From DSOS01 sp035286585 (lineage in GTDB: Bacteria > Chloroflexota > Anaerolineae > Anaerolineales > UBA4823), in contig DATEDC010000091.1 in NCBI GenBank assembly GCA_035286585.1, positions 1-16,226 of the forward strand: a DNA stretch of 16,226 nt, in the 5' to 3' direction. Numbering within the stretch: the first letter of the stretch is position 1; every line of letters starts with the position of its first letter. The position numbers and the translations under genes were made by a program. The notes under the pieces were generated by a model. The model did no database searches. It was not told where the DNA came from and was given only the letters and a program-made list of their open reading frames with translations. Of this stretch, positions 13,950 through 16,226 are shown in pieces.

Positions 13950-13961
13950 CTCATCCGCTTT

Positions 13962-15047
13962 TTACACCGGTAGCAAGAAAAACACCAGCGCCAGGATGGC
14001 GTACACCGCGAGCAGTTCCATTCCTTCCAGCCAGTTCGACTCGCCGTCCGCAGAGACCAGCGCCGCAATCATTACCCCGGCGATCAGGGCGATTAGCTCG
14101 AACTCGTGAAAAATCAGGGTTAGCGGGTTGCCCATCAATAAGCTGACGAACACCAGCATCGGGGCGACAAATAAGGCGATCTGCAGGCTCGAGGAGACCG
14201 CGATCTCCACGCTCAAGTCCATCTTGTTTTGACCTGCCACCTGGACAGCTACCAGGTGCTCGGCAACGTTGCCGATGAGAGGAATCAGGATGATGCCCAA
14301 AAAGAACTCAGAAATTCCCAGGTCGGTCACCACGGGACCTACCGCTCCGACCAGCACCTCGCTCAAGTAAGCCACCGCGGCGGTCGAAAGCAGCAACACC
14401 AAGATCGCCCGGCGTACAGACCAGCCGGGCGTCTCCAAAGACCCGCTCTCCTCGCCGCCGGACGTGATCAGCGGACCCTGGTGCATTTTGAAGCTGAAGA
14501 TAAGACCCAGCACGTACAACAGGATCATGATCCCAGCGACGCCCAGGCTGAGCGCTTCGACTTTGAGGCTGCCTTCAGGACCGATATAGTTGCTGAAAAA
14601 CGAGGGTAATACCAGAGTGACCACCACCAGGGCCAGCAGGATGGCATTATTGCTCGCTTGCTGGCGGTTGAATGACTGGATGCCGTTCTTGAAGCCCCCA
14701 TAGATCATCGACATTCCCAGCACCAGGAGCAGGTTGCCCAGGATGGAGCCCGTCAAAGAGGCTTTCACCAGTTGCAGCAGATTTTCCCGAATGGCGAAGA
14801 TGGCGATGATCAGCTCGGCCGCGTTGCCCAGGGTGGCGTTGAGCAGACCGCCAATGCGTGGACCCGTGTAATGCGCCAGCGCTTCGGTTGATTTGCCGAT
14901 ATAATGCGCCGCCGGGATAACCCCCAGGGCAGATATGGCAAACACCACAATCGGATTCCAATGCTTGATCTCAGCCAGGAATACCAGCGGAATCGCTAGA
15001 AACAGGATCGCAACCGGTTCTTTACGCAAGAAGTTCAGCACTCTCAC
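13962..15047 (-). CDS. Ca2+/cation:H+ antiporter (CaCA/CAX family)
   Basis: A 361-residue polytopic membrane protein with about 11 hydrophobic segments and the two CAX-type repeats. The conserved acidic motifs are in place: GNAAELIIAIFAIRE in the first half and GNVAEHLVAVQVA in the second, which form the cation site. A polar loop (FKMHQGPLITSGGEESGS) separates the halves. The family exports Ca2+ or other cations in exchange for H+. The start is GTG (15045-15047); on the - strand AGGGAG lies 6 bases before it. A 6-bp inverted repeat (15057-15062 with 15083-15088) overlaps this Shine-Dalgarno and could limit access. Downstream are the SH3 and DUF971 genes; the lipid kinase gene lies 98 bp upstream in the same direction. 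Exact cation not determined. Confidence 0.9.
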   Translation of the reverse strand: MRVLNFLRKEPVAILFLAIPLVFLAEIKHWNPIVVFAISALGVIPAAHYIGKSTEALAHYTGPRIGGLLNATLGNAAELIIAIFAIRENLLQLVKASLTGSILGNLLLVLGMSMIYGGFKNGIQSFNRQQASNNAILLALVVVTLVLPSFFSNYIGPEGSLKVEALSLGVAGIMILLYVLGLIFSFKMHQGPLITSGGEESGSLETPGWSVRRAILVLLLSTAAVAYLSEVLVGAVGPVVTDLGISEFFLGIILIPLIGNVAEHLVAVQVAGQNKMDLSVEIAVSSSLQIALFVAPMLVFVSLLMGNPLTLIFHEFELIALIAGVMIAALVSADGESNWLEGMELLAVYAILALVFFLLPV

Positions 15048-15145
15048 TATTTTCTCCCTGAATGTTATTTATCTAGTGCGAGTTCAGGCATCTTATTCGG
15101 AATAGACCTGCCTATTTCCGGTCCACTTCCCTTCACCAGCATCAG

Positions 15146-16087
15146 TTATTGCTGCGCCAATAACGGCTGGGGTGTGGTCTCTGGCACCAGGGCGCGCAAA
15201 GCCAGTGGATCCACCTCGATCTCGACATCTCCATCCTCATCCATCGCCTCCCCATCCAACTGCACATAGGTCGCCGCATCCGATTCGAGCCGCAAATGCC
15301 TGAAGGGGACGCGCTGGACGCTTTCAGACAGCACGTGCCGGCCTGCCAACAGATCCCAGGCGCGTTGCACCGTGTCGCCAAGGGTTTCACCCTGGAACAG
15401 CCATAAGTCCATCACTCCATCGTCCAACCGGGCTTCGGGAGACAGGTTCGCCAGGCCGCCTGCATACAGGTGCACGTTGGTAACCACGGCCAGTAAAAAG
15501 TGCCCGCTGATCCTTTTTCCATCTGCTTCCACCATCAGGTTCATGCCGTGCCAATAGCTGGCGTGCCAGACCATCGAAGCCGCGTATTGAACGACCGCAA
15601 AATGCTTTTCCCATCGCCGGCGTGGTTCAATCCGGTGCACCACGAAAGCATCCAGCCCGACCCCCGCCCACATCAAGAACGGGTGCTGGTTGCAGCTTCC
15701 TAAATCGATGGTGATGGTTTTTCCGGTGGCTAACAGGCGAGCGCTCTCTTCCAGCGCCAGCCAGCGCGTCCATGTTAGTCCGGGCAGGCCAAGCTCCTGC
15801 GCCCAAACGTTCGCTGTCCCGCACGGCAGCACCCCGAGGGCAGTGCCTGAGCCTCGCAAACCTCTGGCGGCGTGGTTGAGCGATCCGTCTCCGCCCGCTA
15901 CGAAAAAAGCCTCCAGGCCAGCCTCAGCCGCCTGGCAGGCCATCTGGGTAATGTGCTCGCCGCTCTGCGTTTGCGCCAGGTCGATTTTCCAGCCGTTCTC
16001 CTGGAGCACGCGCCTCGCTCGCTCCGCTAACAGTCGAGAGGGGAAGCGCCCGGCGGTGGGGTTATAAGCCAATATAGCGCGCTTCAT
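15146..16087 (-). CDS. Diacylglycerol/YegS-type lipid kinase
   Basis: A 313-residue DAGK-catalytic-domain protein of the YegS/BmrU/DgkB type. YNPTAG at 8-13, the nucleotide loop GGDGSLNHAARGL at 65-77 and PCGTANVWAQELGLP at 88-102 are all recognisable; the C-terminal half has the usual beta-sandwich with DDGVMDLWLF and LDGEAMDEDG. Relatives phosphorylate diacylglycerol, phosphatidylglycerol or long-chain bases with ATP. The second motif differs from the common GTGNDFA form, having GTANVWA. No membrane segment is seen. ATG 16085-16087 gives the full N-terminal strand; its Shine-Dalgarno is weak. It may be transcribed with the antiporter genes downstream or separately. The lipid substrate is not decided. 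Confidence 0.9.
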   Translation of the reverse strand: MKRAILAYNPTAGRFPSRLLAERARRVLQENGWKIDLAQTQSGEHITQMACQAAEAGLEAFFVAGGDGSLNHAARGLRGSGTALGVLPCGTANVWAQELGLPGLTWTRWLALEESARLLATGKTITIDLGSCNQHPFLMWAGVGLDAFVVHRIEPRRRWEKHFAVVQYAASMVWHASYWHGMNLMVEADGKRISGHFLLAVVTNVHLYAGGLANLSPEARLDDGVMDLWLFQGETLGDTVQRAWDLLAGRHVLSESVQRVPFRHLRLESDAATYVQLDGEAMDEDGDVEIEVDPLALRALVPETTPQPLLAQQ

Positions 16088-16118
16088 TCAACAATACTTC
16101 CGATAATCCATCTCTACA

Positions 16119-16145
16119 TCGACGCCAGAAAAGGGATGGTACAAT
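16119..16145 (+). promoter_or_regulatory. Extended -10 promoter for the gene at the right edge
   Basis: TGGTACAAT is a 5 of 6 match to TATAAT (16140-16145) with the TGn extension. TCGACG (16119-16124) is a 4 of 6 match for -35 at a short 15-base spacing. It points toward the Shine-Dalgarno and GTG described next. Confidence 0.45.
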
Positions 16146-16193
16146 TCTACTCGATAAATTACACAAGACTATTGGGTCTCTCTGGGAGTTACC

Positions 16194-16226
16194 GTGGAAA
16201 GTCCCGGATTTGGGGGTGTGAGCGTG
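16194..16226 (+). CDS. First 11 codons of an unidentified gene, cut by window edge
   Basis: GTG 16194 has GGGAG (16184-16188) 5 bases upstream and a promoter 50 bases upstream. The visible residues, starting VESPGFGGVSV, are too few to identify the product. The frame is open to the end of the window. Confidence 0.45.
   Translation, partial: MESPGFGGVSV

Noticed and set aside
16195..16212. GGAAAGTCC-like string resembling the conserved core of RNase P RNA
   Set aside because: The flanking bases do not give the expected P2/P3 or P4 pairing, and a Shine-Dalgarno plus GTG explains the site better.

Overview
The window is about 16.2 kb of GC-rich, gene-dense bacterial DNA. The gene content suggests a Chloroflexota bacterium of the Anaerolineae type. 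This rests on the combination of a Ser/Thr kinase with a PQQ-type propeller, an amidohydrolase-CYTH fusion, a CinA with a decayed amidase domain, a DevR/LiaR-like regulator and a PST-linker SH3 protein. The placement is an inference from gene style; no rRNA or other marker gene is present.

Left arm (1-6081, + strand). A tight run holds the tail of a DAO-family FAD oxidoreductase, a cinA-like gene, a long MtaD-type amidohydrolase fused to a CYTH domain, and an inositol-monophosphatase-family phosphatase. CinA and the amidohydrolase are bridged by a 30-codon relic whose first 16 codons copy the amidohydrolase start; both junctions are ATGA overlaps. After a 283-bp gap with its own extended -10 promoter comes an aldo/keto reductase very like the potassium-channel beta subunit.

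Centre (6091-11225). A human-type adenylosuccinate lyase (- strand) converges on the reductase and diverges from a Ser/Thr phosphosignalling cassette: a kinase with an eight-repeat propeller, a PP2C phosphatase, an FHA protein and an unrecognised 80-residue protein, all co-directional. The kinase has no ATG, GTG or TTG start that keeps its domain whole; a good Shine-Dalgarno sits before an ATT-CTG pair. The three recognisable proteins could write, erase and read phosphothreonine marks.

Regulators (11226-13073). A 323-bp gap holds a MITE/REP-like inverted-repeat element. It is followed by an OmpR/PhoB-type response regulator and then a NarL/DevR-type one under its own good sigma-70 promoter. 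Neither has a sensor histidine kinase in the window.

Right arm (13087-16087, - strand). In transcription order these are a diacylglycerol/YegS-type lipid kinase, a Ca2+/cation:H+ antiporter, a membrane-anchored SH3 protein and a small DUF971 protein with two CxCxxC motifs; the last three are spaced like an operon. At the right edge an extended -10 promoter and Shine-Dalgarno lead into the first codons of a + strand gene that runs off the window. No tRNA, rRNA, CRISPR or transposase gene was seen.
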